Below are positions 1-11,290 of a stretch of 64,000 bases of DNA, in pieces (position 1 is the first letter of the stretch; every line of letters starts with the position of its first letter). The stretch spans positions 68,448,660 to 68,512,659 of the forward strand of contig JAVIAB010000092.1 of the NCBI GenBank assembly GCA_032433765.1, in the 5' to 3' direction. Position numbers and translations under genes: made by a program. The notes under the pieces were generated by a model. It was given only the letters and a program-made list of their open reading frames with translations. It had not been told where the DNA came from and did not search any database. The DNA comes from Megaustenia siamemsis (Eukaryota; Mollusca; Gastropoda; Stylommatophora; Ariophantidae).

Positions 1-805
1 GAATGAGATGTGATTGAATAAGATGTGATTGAATGAGATGTGATTGAATGAGATGTGATTGCATGAGATGTGATTGAATGAGATGTGATTGAATGAGATG
101 TGATTGCATGAGATGTGATTGAATGACATGTGATTGAATAAGATGTGATTGAATAAGATGTGATTGAATAAGATGTGATTGAATGAGATGTGATTGAATA
201 AGATGTGATTGAATGAGATGTGATTGAATAAGATGTGATTGAATAAGATGTGATTGAATGAGATGTGATTGAATGAGATGTGATTGAATAAGATGTGATT
301 GCATGAGATGTGATTGAATGAGATGTGATTGCATGAGATGTGAATCCATGAAATGTGAGTGCGTGAGATGAGAGTGCATGGGGTGTGAATGCATGAGATA
401 TGAATGCATGAGATGTGAGTGCATGAGATGTGAATGCATGAGATGTGATTGAATGAGATGTGATTGCATGAGATGTGATTGCATGAGATGTGATTGCATG
501 AGATGTGATTGCATGAGATGTAAATCCATGAAATATGAGTGCGTGAGATGTGAATGCATGAGATGTGAGTGCATGAGATGTGAGTGCATGAGATGTGAAT
601 GCATGATATGTGAATGCATGAGATGTGATTGCATGAGATGTGAGTGCATGAGATGTGAATGCATGAGATGTGATTGCATTAGATGTGAATCCATGAAATG
701 CGATTGCATGAAATGTGAATGCATAAGATGTGAGTGCTTGGGATGTGAACGCATGAGATGTGCACACAGGGGTGTGAGAGCATGGGATGTGAATGCATGA
801 AACGT
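1..805. repeat. Minisatellite, 15-bp unit
   Basis: Tandem copies of a 15-bp unit (core GAATGAGATGTGATT) run from the window edge to about 800. The left part (1-340) uses mostly two interchangeable variants (GAATGAG / GAATAAG). The right part (340-800) is more diverged, with GCATGAGATGTGAGT and GCATGAGATGTGAAT types. Because 15 is a multiple of 3, one frame stays open across 453-800 and gives a Cys/Met/Arg-rich translation. I regard that as a by-product, not a gene. Confidence 0.95.
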
Positions 806-867
806 GCATGGATGTGCCAGGAAGAGAGAAATTGAAGAAAAAAAAACTGAGCCAACGGTGTTAGCCA

Positions 868-1092
868 AAACTAAGAAAATGGTTCTAAAAATAAAGGAAA
901 GGTGGGAACCAAAAATAAGAAATTATTGATAAAAAGAAAGGCAATTGAGAGCCAAAAATAAGAAATTGGTTCCAAAAAGAAAGGAAAGGTGGGCACCAAA
1001 AATAATAAATTGGTGATAAAAAGAAAGGAAATTGAGAGCCAAAAATAATAAATTGATGCTAAAAAGAAAGGAAAGGTGGGCACCAAAAAAGA
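868..1092. repeat. Degenerate AG-rich tandem repeat
   Basis: About six imperfect copies of a roughly 35-bp A/G-rich unit containing AAAAATAAGAAATTG and AAAAAGAAAGGAAAGGTGGG alternate here. They read as a decayed two-part tandem array. No coding content is visible. Confidence 0.7.
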
Positions 1093-1985
1093 TTGGACAG
1101 ATTGGAGCTAGAAAGAAAAAGCAGGACCAAAAGTTGAGAAGAGCATGAAATAGAAGGGCACTTTGTCAGCCAGAAAAGACAGCGATTTAAAAAATGAGAA
1201 ACCGATCAAAGACCCTTTCTCCATTAACAGTAAATTGATATCAGCCATGAACAAAACAAGCGAAAAGTACGGATATGAAATTAATTGTGAAGTGAAGTGA
1301 CACGTTCTCATAGGTCTGGGAAATACACCTCTTATTTCTAATGTGTTTATGTAGATGCGTCATTCCACAATGGCAGATTGCTGGGCTTTAGGATAACCCT
1401 TGGGCTAAGGGGGACATTTATAACTCTTTGTCTGGTTCCGTAGCGTAGACGATTCCAGTCAAGTTCTGGTTTTCATTACTTTCAAGAAAAGGTTTCAGTG
1501 GCGGGAGAAACTAAAGAGTTTCAAAATCCATAATGATATGGTTAGATCAAGATGTGTTCAGGTTTTTGTCCCAAATGAAGCAAATATATAAAGGTGTGGG
1601 GTGAGGGAGGAACTACGGGGCTAAGAAGAATTAAAAACAGAACAAGAAGAGGAAAACCAAGAAAAGAGGAAGAGAAGGAGGCAAAAATTGGGGAGGAAAT
1701 GGAAAAGAGAAGGAAGAATATATGAATTAATGAGAGGAGAGAAGAAAGAAATAAAAAGGAGAAAAATAGGGTAATGAAGATTAAGCGATGAAAGAGAGAA
1801 AAGAAGAAAAGAAATAAGGAGAAGAAGGAGAGTAAACTAAAAAGAAAGAAAGGACCACGGTCTGCCGTGGTACCGACCCCATTGGTCAGTGGAAAATATT
1901 ATCTTTACAGCCATATTTCTGCAATATCATATAGGTTCTCTACACCCCCGAACCTCCTCACAGATCCCTGTAACAGGGCAAACCC
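1093..1985. other. Intergenic, no gene seen
   Basis: Single-copy-looking sequence. From 1590 to 1855 it becomes a strongly purine-biased stretch (A/G on the + strand). No ORF, RNA gene or recognisable mobile element is visible. Confidence 0.6.
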
Positions 1986-1989
1986 GTAA

Positions 1990-3414
1990 AGGTAACTTTA
2001 CAATTCATAATTATTTTAAAGCTATATATCTCATGTACCTTAATAGGATACATACCAAACGATCTAAAAACATCAACTTTCATTGCATTGCCTAAAAAGA
2101 ATGGTGCAGCTGAATGCAGTGACTTCAGAACAATAAGCCTAATGAGCCAGGTAACAAAAATTTTACTCAAAGTTATACAGGGAAGGATTCAGAATAAAAA
2201 CAATACTGAATTAGATGAGCAACAATTTGGATTCAGGAAAAACAGTGGGACAAAAGAAGCCATATTCAGCATGAGAACATTGATTGAAAAATACACAGAA
2301 GTAAACAAACCAATATATGCCTGCTTTATAGACTACACCAAAGCTTTCGATAGAATACACCATAACCAACTTATAGACTGCCTAAAGGATATAAATCTAG
2401 ACGACGCAGACATACGACTAATATGTAATTTGTACTGGGAGCAAACAGCAATAATAAGATATAACAAGGAGAACTCTACACCCATGGACATAAAAAGAGG
2501 AGTAAGACAAGGATGCATCCTATCACCAAGCTTGTTCAATCTATACACTGAGCAAATCTTCAAAAACATCTCAGAGATACCAGGCCTAAACATTAATGGA
2601 AAGATAATCAATAACCTAAGATATGCTGATGATACTGTTCTACTAGCAGCAAAATCCTAAAGACCTACAACAATTGTTTAATGTGATAAATATAACAAGC
2701 AAAAAATATGGACTAGAAATGAATATCAAAAAGACTAAAACTATGATCATAAAAAAAGAAAATTCTCAAGACCTACAATTAAATATCACAGTTGAGGGAA
2801 TACATCTGGAGACAGTCCAGAGCTACAACTACCTTGGTCATACTATAACCAATGATGGAAAATGCAAAACTGAAATAAACAAAAGAATAGGTATGGCAAA
2901 AAGTAATTTTAATGCCATAAAAAATATATTAACAACAAAACAAATATCAACAGGGCTGAAACTAAGAATGGCAAAATGTTACATCTTCTCAATATTCATG
3001 TATGGTGCAGAAACATGGACATTAGACCAGAAAACAGAACAGAAAATTGAAGCCTTTGAAATGTGGATTTATAGAAGAATAGGTAAAATTGGATGGAAGC
3101 AAAAGATAACAAACGATAAAGTTTTAAAACAACTGAAAATAAAAAGAGAACTACTAAATACAATTAAGAGAAGACAAATGCAATTTTTGGGGCATGTTAA
3201 AAGACACAATAGCCTACTAAAAGTAATATTGGAAGGAAAAATACAAGGTAAAAGAGGTAAAGGCAGACCAAGACTAACATGGACGAGTAACATCAAAAGA
3301 TGGTCAAGTCAATCTATGACAGCCTGCACCATCAAAGCAAGAAACAGAGTAGAAGCGCGATCCATGGTAGCCAACCTTCGTTGCGGAGAAGGCACACGAT
3401 GATGATGATGATGA
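1990..3414 (+). mobile_element. RTE-like LINE, 5'-truncated (family RTE-b)
   Basis: This is the reverse-transcriptase half of a non-LTR retrotransposon. From 2088 the frame encodes fingers/palm motifs: FRTISLMSQVTKIL, QFGFRKNSGT, the catalytic block CFIDYTKAFDRI, then GVRQGCILSPSLFNLYTEQI and the active-site block NNLRYADDT. A frameshift near 2660 moves the rest into another frame (2674-3402), which carries YLGHTITNDGKCKTEINKRI, FMYGAETWTLD, FLGHVKRHNSLLKVILEGKI and RGKGRPRLTW. The order and wording of these blocks match the RTE clade (BovB-type). The element ends at an (ATG)n tail (3399-3414), typical of RTE 3' ends. The endonuclease domain is missing, so it is 5'-truncated and, with the frameshift, inactive. 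Two more copies of this family lie at 8.5-9.1 and 44.5-45.35 kb. Confidence 0.92.
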
Positions 3415-3516
3415 CCTTAAAGCGTTCAAAGAGCCCATATTATATATATAGAATTTAGCTTTTAATGTTTGTATGAAGGCCGATGTTACTTACTACGAGA
3501 TATTTCGGAAATTTCC

Positions 3517-3547
<31 letters not shown>

Positions 3548-3663
3548 GTTTTGTTTGTTCCAAGGCATAGTCCGGGAACTTTCGGATTTCCTCTTGTATA
3601 TTGTGATGTAATTCTCGCTCGGTTCAAATGAAGAAAGCATGTTTTGGTGTGTGTTCTCTTATA

Positions 3664-4283
3664 CCAAAATGGAAAAAGACAGAAGTAATGGTAACAACAT
3701 AGAAAAAGACATCACCTCAGTGCAAAATAAAGACAAGTGGGACAATATTAAAACAGGTAAATGAATTTAAATATTTGGGAACTTTGTTAATCTCAGACGG
3801 AAGATGTACAAAAGAGGTGAGATGCAGAATGGCACAGGCAAAAGCAGCTTTCCAAAAAAATGAGGAAGATACTATGCAATCCATTTTTAAAACACTAGAA
3901 ACAAGAAAAAGAGTTCTTAAATGTTATGTAGAGCCAGTCTTAACATATGGACGTGAATCATGGATAATAGGACAACAGACAAGAAAATCTCTGCAGTCTG
4001 TAGAAATGTGGTTTTACAGAAGAATGTTGAGAATACCATGGAGAGCTAAGAAGAGTAATGAATATGTTTTGAAAGAGGTCAAAGCAAAAAGAGAGTTAAT
4101 TTGCGATATTAGGAAGAAACAATCATAATTATTTGGCCATGTAATGAGAAGAGAACAACTGGAATATATTGTAACAACTGGAAAAATTGAGGGACGAAGA
4201 GATAGAGGGAAGCAAAGAGAAAAAATACCAGACAGCTTAAGAGAATGCCTTGGCAGAAAGTCAACAACAAAAACGGGAAACTT
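3664..4283 (+). mobile_element. RTE-like LINE fragment (family RTE-a)
   Basis: This is the C-terminal part of a second RTE-like reverse transcriptase. The visible blocks are KTEVMVTT near 3677, then YLGTLLISDGRCTKEVRCRM, MAQAKAAFQK, VLTYGRESWI and FYRRMLRIPWRAKKSN. An in-frame stop falls at 4126-4128, just before LFGHVMRREQLEYIVTTGKI, followed by GRRDRGKQREKI. It is clearly the same lineage as the longer copy at 29.5-31.8 kb on the other strand (KYMGTIITSDGRCPTEIKSR) and differs from RTE-b. Instead of the family's normal (ATG)n end, it runs after about 4283 into a different 3' module, so the 3' end is replaced or interrupted. It is a dead fragment. Confidence 0.88.
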
Positions 4284-4441
4284 AGTGGGCGTAAAAGAAA
4301 ACATCAAACAACACACAACTGGAGTTGTCAGTCGCTGGACATTGCGGGTCTTGCCGAAGAGGGGATCTGAGCACCTATGGACATGTTCGGAGCGCAATGA
4401 CAATGACCCGCAAATAACTCAATAACTCAATAACTCAATAA
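4284..4441 (+). mobile_element. Dispersed 3' tail module X, copy 1
   Basis: A short dispersed module with core GGGGATCTGAGCACCTATGG, then GACATGTTCGGAGCGCAATG, a short AATGACAATGACCCGC part and a terminal 8-bp repeat (AATAACTC)n at 4410-4441. Related copies occur at 5085-5215, 11913-11984 and 25612-25712. The simple-repeat end and dispersal suggest the 3' end of a retroelement (SINE or LINE). Here it follows directly on an RTE-a coding fragment. Confidence 0.7.
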
Positions 4442-4809
4442 CATGCATGGCAGGTGACGGCGGCCCTATTCTGCTCTTCCCTGACCGTGTTCAGGACTCC
4501 GGTAGCCATACGGGCATCGCATCAGAGAGAAGCAAACAAACACAAGTACGCGCTCTCATATTAGGGCTCCAGGAAGAATATTGATAAAAGGATTAACAAA
4601 TCCAGAACAGCTTTTCCAAATCTGAACACTTGGAACTTTCCCGAGCAACAACAACCCCCCCCCCCCCTAAAACAAAAAACTCCAGATGTATGAGAACTGC
4701 GTATTTCTATGCGTTTTGTACGGATTTGAATGATGGAGAACAACCGTAAAGGTCAAATTAAAGCCGCTATCATTTCATAGTTCTTTCTTTTCTTTCTTTC
4801 TTTTTTTTT

Positions 4810-4865
<56 letters not shown>

Positions 4866-5084
4866 TATTTATTTCTTAAACCAAACTATTACTCTGCTTT
4901 AAGGTCCAACTTTTAGAGATCGTTATATGGGCGCGTGTCGTCACGTGAACGTTATATGGGCGCGTTTTAATGTGTTGTCGTTAACAGTAAGCTGCCATAT
5001 GTTATCACTACCTTCGGATACAAGAGATGGCAGAAAAGAGGGGTAAGCGAGTAAAGACTTAGTTGGAGCATACGATGATTTTAT
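4442..5084. other. Intergenic with (CTTT)n microsatellite
   Basis: No gene is visible. It holds a C homopolymer (about 4655-4668), a (CTTT)n microsatellite at about 4783-4867, and a direct duplication of CGTTATATGGGCGCGT at 4921-4936 and 4949-4964. Confidence 0.7.
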
Positions 5085-5215
5085 CAACCAATACAGAGCT
5101 GAATTATCAGTCGATGGACGCTGCGTGCCATGCTAAGGAGGGGATCTGAGCATCTACGGACATGTTCGGAATTCAGAAACAGACAACACAGAAATAATTC
5201 AATAAATTAATTTTT
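5085..5215 (+). mobile_element. Dispersed 3' tail module X, copy 2
   Basis: A diverged copy of the module at 4284-4441. It contains TCAGTCGATGGACGCTGCGT, GGAGGGGATCTGAGCATCTA and CGGACATGTTCGGA, followed by a decayed AATAATTCAATAAATT end in place of the perfect 8-bp repeat. Confidence 0.6.
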
Positions 5216-5400
5216 AGTATTTTCGGCCGTAAACATCAGAGGGAACAGGCAAATAATTGCGATACTGCGGTGAAGCTGGTAGCAAGAGGCCAGTGGTGAG
5301 GAGTGTAGAACACTCCAAGGTACTGACTTTCGGCCAGGGGCCTTTTTCAGAGTTCAAGGACAACGAAAACAAACGATGAAACACAATTATCTATAAATAC
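5216..5400 (-). other. Possible hammerhead-like or Penelope-type retroelement remnant
   Basis: On the - strand, 5350-5327 reads CTGAAAAAGGCC, a CCT loop, GGCC and then GAAAG. This is a self-complementary GGCC stem between a CTGA and a GAAA, resembling the core of a hammerhead ribozyme. Another short hairpin (GGAGTG/CACTCC, 5300-5316) follows. Hammerhead motifs are known in Penelope-like element terminal repeats. The canonical CUGANGA has A in place of G at its sixth position here, and no cleavage site could be assigned. No Penelope protein is visible nearby. Confidence 0.25.
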
Positions 5401-5913
5401 ATGAACAGAAGAAGAGGATAGAAAAGAAAAAAGTAGGATGATGAAAAACTAAAAAAAGAAGAGAGCTAAGATAAGAATGTAGAAAGAATATGAGAATATA
5501 TGTATAATACTATTTTTTACTATAAATTATACATGTATTTTATATTTTAATTATACATATGTTCTCATATTCTTTTATTCTTCATTCTGGGGTAGAAACG
5601 TCACAGTCATGTTTCAGTGATTCTGACACGCAGTCAGCTATGAGTCGTTGCTCACTTCCAGGCAGGTGTTCTAATGTTGCAGGTTATGGGTTCAATTTTT
5701 TTCTTCTAAGTTTTCTGAATAAAATTACCAGAGACTCATATCAGACAAAATTAACAACCAAGAATGATTCAATGGGGGCACTAAGAGCAAACACAAGCTC
5801 AGAGACTGTCGTGTAGTGGACTCCATAGAGAAGACAGAGGAGAAGGATCTAGGAAAAGCTAACAGGGAACATTACAGGCAGATGCACATTATGGAACGAA
5901 ATTTGGAAATCAT
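5401..5913. other. Intergenic, AT-rich, no gene seen
   Basis: AT-rich single-copy-looking sequence with near-palindromic TATAATTATACATA runs at about 5495-5575. No coding or RNA signal was found. Confidence 0.6.
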
Positions 5914-6197
5914 AAACAAGTAGTTAGTAAAAAAAAGTAAAGTACCCCTGTCACGTCACGTGACCTAAAGGGAATATGGTTTTAGTGAACATAAACTTTA
6001 CAGACCCTCGACACATGATTTTTGGGGTAATGTGATCGGTATTGCGCCCGTACCGCTTTACTTTCCCAGAAAAAATCCGGTACCCATTTAAGGCTGGGTG
6101 AACCGGTAGCCGTCGGTTCGGATCGAACATTACCTCTTGTCCGTTGTAGTCCAGTTCACTAATCACTGAGCTATCGTGGCTCCCAAACAAGTAGTTA
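5914..6197 (-). mobile_element. tRNA-derived SINE-A copy, with 13-bp target duplication
   Basis: A nearly full-length copy of the main SINE of this window, on the - strand. The 5' end (right side, 6184) is a tRNA-like head with A box TAGCTCAGTGGTTAG-type sequence and a B box of GGTTCGATCC type. The body has the GCTGGGTGAACC, CCGGTACCCATTTAAG and GGTAATGTGRTCGGTATT blocks. The 3' end is an ACTTT-rich tail. It is flanked by perfect 13-bp direct repeats AAACAAGTAGTTA at 5914-5926 and 6185-6197, the signature of target-primed integration. Confidence 0.93.
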
Positions 6198-6744
6198 CAA
6201 CGAGCAATATGGGGTAAATTTGTTATTACCCACAATACCACACGGCAAGTAGGCCATTGACAGTGTTCATTGTTTTCTACCAAGGATTAAAAAAAACCAT
6301 TGGTATCGTTCATAAAGCAACGATTTGGCCTATTAGTTTAACGGCTTCAGTAGTGCATCGTTCCGTCGAGCTGTGCCTACAGTAGCCTTTAACTTATAGG
6401 CAAGTAAGTAAATAAAACCAGCTGCTGAATACGGTCTCTAAATGTGATGTTTGTGGTAAAAATAAGCATAAAATAGCTACAACTAGAGCCCCTCAGTATA
6501 TAAATTATTATCTCGCCCAAGCAAAATACAAAATAAACATTTATAATTGTATGAAAACTGCAGGCCAAAATGTAATGAATAGAAACGTATAGCACACTCT
6601 ATAAACCCCCACAAGAATACGAAAATGGAAATAACTGTAATGCTTTTGACTTTTAAAAATTCTAAATGAAAAAAATGGTTTACAGCACGTCTCAAAGGCT
6701 ATATGGAATATGATATTAGTGTCAAAATGTCTGAAAGACCGGCG
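6198..6744. other. Intergenic, no gene seen
   Basis: AT-rich sequence. The open frames on the - strand here lack any recognisable domain and appear to be chance. Confidence 0.6.
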
Positions 6745-6910
6745 CGCTTTATGGGCGCGGATGTGGTCGGTATCAGGCTAGATCAACCTACTGTTCCTGA
6801 AAAGTCTAGCACTTATTTCAGGCTGGGTGAACTTAGGAGCCGTTGATCGGATTCGAGCCCAACCTTCTTTAGTAGTCCAGTTCACTAATTACTGAGTTAC
6901 CTTTGCTCCC
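6745..6910 (-). mobile_element. SINE-A, degraded and partial
   Basis: The tRNA-like head and first part of the body are recognisable on the - strand (GAGCMAAGGTAACTCAGTAAT-type head, GGCTGGGTGAAC, GGTCGGTAT). Many substitutions are present and the 3' half is gone. It is older than the 5.9-kb copy. Confidence 0.75.
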
Positions 6911-7316
6911 AAATACTAAATAGACTTCTGTAAAAGCTGATAAAAGAAGTTACAGAAGAGGGGAAGGTTAGAAGAAAAAACGTATAAAGCTTGGGAGAAC
7001 GCCATTTGCGGAGATTAAAAAGGGTGAGAGTTTATGTTACATGAATGGGTTTGCTGATCTTCAATGTTGGAGATTCGATTTAAAAAACAAACAAAAATAT
7101 AGTAGAAGAGAAGATGGAATAAGAATCACGTGGTAGGCTCACACACAGTAAGATGGACTGTCGACAACAAAGTTACGCTACATCAACATCAATTGACGAT
7201 GGTTGAGGCTGCCAGAATGGCAAGAACTAGAAATTCATGTCTTCCCCAACAGACGATGGTGTATAGGTGGAAGTGAAGAGAAAGAAACAAAAATAGGAAA
7301 GTCAAAAGTATTTCAC
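6911..7316. other. Intergenic, no gene seen
   Basis: AT-rich single-copy-looking sequence with no supported feature. Confidence 0.6.
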
Positions 7317-7425
7317 AATGGTTTATTTGTAAGTGGTTCATATTTAATAAGTAAGGTTTAATTTGTTCATATTTAATAAGTAAGGTTTAATGTGTTCATA
7401 TTTAATAAGTAAGGTTAATTTAACT
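7317..7425. repeat. Minisatellite, 29-bp unit (short outlying block)
   Basis: Three tandem copies of a 29-bp unit containing TTCATATTTAATAAGTAAGG. The same unit builds the two larger blocks at 8326-8498 and 9149-9392, so this is a separated outpost of one family. Confidence 0.9.
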
Positions 7426-8325
7426 CTTTTGCTACCACAAGTCAGTGTACTGTACGGCTGGTTTTTTTGTAAAAAGACCAGCGTACATTGTGCTGTACGG
7501 CTGATGGTCACCAAGCTTTTGTTTTGTTCCCGGCTTATTTAAACACTTTTTTAAAGTTGGAGTAAGTTAAAATATCTAGCAGAATGTTTATTTTTACAGA
7601 ATTTGACATTAGGCAATGGTATTCGATTACTTTGTAAGAAAAAATTAAAGATTTTCATGAGATATCATTTTCCTTTACTTTCGGAGACGATCCAACGAAA
7701 TCGCCTCATTTCTCAATGCGATTTACATCAAGCTATTTATTTCAAACAATTTTAGAATCGATTCTAATGTTAGTAACGAATCATAGCACACAGTTTTTAT
7801 ATTATTCGATTACAGTTTAGTCTTCGAGTAAATAAAAACTTGGATTTTCAAGTCTAAATTTTCATGTTCATATAAGGAAAATATAAACTCAAGTCATGTC
7901 GTGTGGCACAAAATGTTATAAACATAAAAAATGTTCTGTTTTTTTAGCTTTTTTTGTGCTCATTGTGAAGGAAAATGGTGTATATATCTAAAATTATTAA
8001 TTCTGAATGGATTTAACTATAAAAACAACGTGAATATGATCGATTATATGGCAAGATCTGTTAAGCAAAGTGATAAAAAAATTATTTATCACATATTCTG
8101 AGACATTTTTCTATAAATTATTATATTATTTTAACATTTATTTTACTGCATATGTACTCCTACTTCAATCTTCTTTTATTTGATGTATAAAACATATAGA
8201 TTGTTCCAATAATTACATTGTTAATGCGATTTTTAAGACAGTGGTGTCCTTCAATTATTTTCTCCATAAATTCTGTTCGGTCTGGGCGAATCTCCCCGTG
8301 TGTTTTCTTTGGTAGGAAAAGAGTT
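7426..8325. other. Intergenic, AT-rich
   Basis: No gene is visible. GTACTGTACGGCTGG and TGCTGTACGGCTGA form a short direct repeat at about 7447-7505, with a complementary CCAGCGTAC between them that could fold into a hairpin. The rest is AT-rich and featureless. Confidence 0.6.
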
Positions 8326-8498
8326 TTAATTTGTTCATATTTAATAAGCAAGGTTTAATATGTTCATATTTAATAAGTAAGGTTTAATGTGTTCATATTT
8401 AATAAGTAAGGTTTAATTTGTTCATATTTAATAAGTAAAGTTTAATGTGTTCATATTTAATAAGTAAGGTTTAATGTGTTCATATTTAATAAGTAAGA
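8326..8498. repeat. Minisatellite, 29-bp unit, left block
   Basis: Six copies of the 29-bp unit, almost all of the AAGGTTTAAT type. The block stops abruptly where the LINE at 8499 begins. The array resumes beyond the LINE with a different variant. Confidence 0.92.
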
Positions 8499-9148
8499 AA
8501 ATACTCAAAACCCACAAGTGGATTTCAAAATTGAAGGAATAGACCAGGAGACAGTTCAGAACTACCTTGGACATACTATAACCAGTGATAGAAAATGTAC
8601 AACTGAAATGAACAAAAGAATAGTAACGGCAAAAAGTAATTTTAATGTCATGAAGAACATACTAACATCAAAACAAATAACACCAGGGCTAAAACTAAGA
8701 ATAGCAAAATGTTACATCTTCTCAATATTCCTATATGGTGCAGAAACATGGACATTAGACAAGAAAACAGAACAGAGAATTGAATCCTTTGAAATGTGGA
8801 TATATAGAAGAATAGGTAGAATTGGATGAAAGGAAAATAAAAGAAACGATGAAGTCTTAAAACAACTAAAAATGAAACGAGAACTACTAAGCACAATTCA
8901 AACAAGACAAATGCGATTTTTAGGCCATGTTAAAAGACACAACAGCCTACTAAAAGTAATCCTGGAGGGGAAAATACAAGGTAAAAGAGGAGGAGGCAGA
9001 CCAAGACTAACACGAACGAGTAACATCAAAAGATGGACAAATCAGCCTATGACAACCTGCTCCATCAAAGGAAGAGACAGAATTGAATGGCGCTCCATGG
9101 TAGCCAACCTTCGTTGCGGAGACGGCACTCGATGATGATGATGATGAT
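8499..9148 (+). mobile_element. RTE-like LINE fragment (RTE-b) inside a minisatellite
   Basis: A 5'-truncated 3' end of the RTE-b LINE. It encodes NYLGHTITSDRKCTTEMNKR, FLYGAETWTLDKKTEQR, FEMWIYRRIGRIG, an in-frame stop at about 8827, then FLGHVKRHNSLLKVILEGKI, RGGGRPRLTRTSNIKRW and ANLRCGDGTR. It ends in an (ATG)n tail (about 9131-9147). Its amino-acid text is close to the 2.0-3.4 kb copy. The flanks on both sides are the same minisatellite, and ATATTTAATAAGTAAG on each side may be the target duplication, although the repeat itself would also give this. Confidence 0.9.
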
Positions 9149-9392
9149 ATTTAATAAGTAAGATTTAATGTGCTCATATTTAATAAGTAAGATTTAATGT
9201 GCTCATATTTAATAAGTAAGATTTAATGTATTCATATTTAATAAGTAAGATTTAATGTGTTCATATTTAATAAGTAAGATTTAATGTGTTCATATTTAAT
9301 AAGTAAGATTTAATGTGTTCATATTTAATAAGTAAGATTTAATGTGTTCATATTTAATAAGTAAGATTTAATGTGTTCATATTTAATGTGAA
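9149..9392. repeat. Minisatellite, 29-bp unit, right block
   Basis: About eight copies of the 29-bp unit. Every copy has AAGATTTAAT where the left block has AAGGTTTAAT, and CTCATATT also appears in the first copies. The two sides of the LINE have thus been homogenised separately. Confidence 0.92.
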
Positions 9393-10235
9393 AGATGTTG
9401 AGCTATTGTTACCATTAAGGTTACCCAGTGTTTTAAAGTGCCAGTCGAGCCTTATTTACAAAATACTAAACACAGGCCTAAAATGACGGTCTGTTACGGC
9501 GCAGTTCCAGAAAAGCTTGTAGTAACGGGCAGGACAGTCGAGAGAAGGCCGGGCACCAAGTGATCTGTGACACATTGCATTACTCATTGTCTTAATTTTA
9601 TTTGTCACTTCATTGACGTCACAGGGAATAAAAGAAAGAAAAAAAAAACAGGAGCGGCAACAAACAGAATATGCAGGTAGCTGGATAGAAGAGCGGAGGA
9701 AGAAAAGCAGAAAAATTAACACGGACAAGCCGTTTGGTCAGAGGCGTGCTGAGAAATTAGGGAGTTGTGTAGGGAAGGGTTGGCCATGTATCCGTCGGGG
9801 AATTGACGCCACGAAGGGAGTTAACTCTTTAATTTCGGGCCAAAAGCTCACAGTGTTAGTTGAACGTTATATATGATGTTCAAGTTTATTTATATTCGAT
9901 TAACACTATTTTCATGTTATTCTGTGTCTAATTCAATTTATACTTTGATAATTTATACTTATATTTTTGTATATAAGCGTCTGAACTTGATGAGACTATG
10001 CGGTTGACAATTCCATGTCCGATAATTTTGTCAAAACCAACGATGAGTTTAAGAATTGATTGATCAATACAAGATTCTAGTGGCTATGCAAATACTTGCA
10101 AAGTAGGGCGGATCATTTCTTCCACATTAATTTTTCGACCTCGTTTAGAAAAGAAGAAAAAAAAATAAACAAATTTGTAAGTTTGTAAGAATTTGAAATT
10201 TCAAAACACTTGTTGATAAAGAACATAAAAAGAAG
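9393..10235. other. Intergenic, no gene seen
   Basis: Mixed-composition sequence. An open frame at 9613-9876 (Lys/Arg-rich start) has no recognisable domain and I do not call it a gene. An AT-rich segment follows from about 9860. Confidence 0.55.
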
Positions 10236-10445
10236 GAAAATAAAATAGGTTGGCCGTGTAAAAGGGCATAATGACCTCAATCAACACGATTATGGAGAGA
10301 GGGAGACCTAAAAGAAGAAAGTGGGTGCGGGATATTACAGACAAGCTGGAACTGGCTGCTGCAAACGCTGGACATCTTGTACAGGACGGAGAAAGTTAAA
10401 GAGTAGGTGTCATGGGAGCCAAGCTCCAAAAGGGTCAAGCTAGGT
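10236..10445 (+). mobile_element. Degenerate LINE C-terminus
   Basis: One frame reads MERGRPKRRKWVRDITDKLE, then AAANAGHLVQDGES, a stop, and RVGVMGAKLQKGQAR. This is the pattern of LINE ORF2 C-termini (basic GRPRRRW motif, then a short tail with VQDRERWR- and GAKLQ-like text). Only about 70 codons remain and stops interrupt them. It is a different family from RTE-a and RTE-b. Confidence 0.65.
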
Positions 10446-10934
10446 GATGGTGACCTCTTCCTTCATTCTTTTACAATTTTGCTAGCTACCATTTTCCAGG
10501 AAAATTACTAATCAAAACAAAACAAGTAATATCAAGTAAATGAAGGACAGAAAATTCGCCAGATTTTCAAACATGTGCTCGTTTTGTACTTCTTGATGTA
10601 CAAGTACAGGCACTTGTGTAGGGTTTTCCAATATGTCTAACGTTGTAGAAGAGTGTGCGTGTGTTCACAAGTCGAAGAATTACTATAGCAGCGATGACAA
10701 GAGGTCTCTCACACTGGACGGGTAGAAGAAGGAGACCATACGAAACGTGACACAAATAAGGATAATAAAAGGCCTTGGCTACATGCTTATCGAAACGGTG
10801 TAATGTTCACTACGACAACGCATAGACGGGAGTAGCGTAAATATAAATGGTTAGTGATGAGCATACCGTTCTCTTTCTGTTTCTCAATCCAGCTATCGAT
10901 CATTATTCCTTCGTACCTCCCATTCTTTCCTCCA
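10446..10934. other. Intergenic, no gene seen
   Basis: No feature is supported. The short frames are unremarkable. Confidence 0.55.

Positions 10935-11290
<356 letters not shown>

Noticed and set aside
453..800. Cys-rich 115-codon frame resembling a metal-binding repeat protein
   Set aside because: Produced by the 15-bp minisatellite alone. The Cys spacing follows the repeat period.
1..805. Possible CRISPR array
   Set aside because: The copies are contiguous with no unique spacers, and this is animal DNA. The same holds for all other arrays in the window.
9613..9876. 87-codon basic open frame
   Set aside because: The poly-A-derived Lys-rich start and absence of any domain suggest chance.
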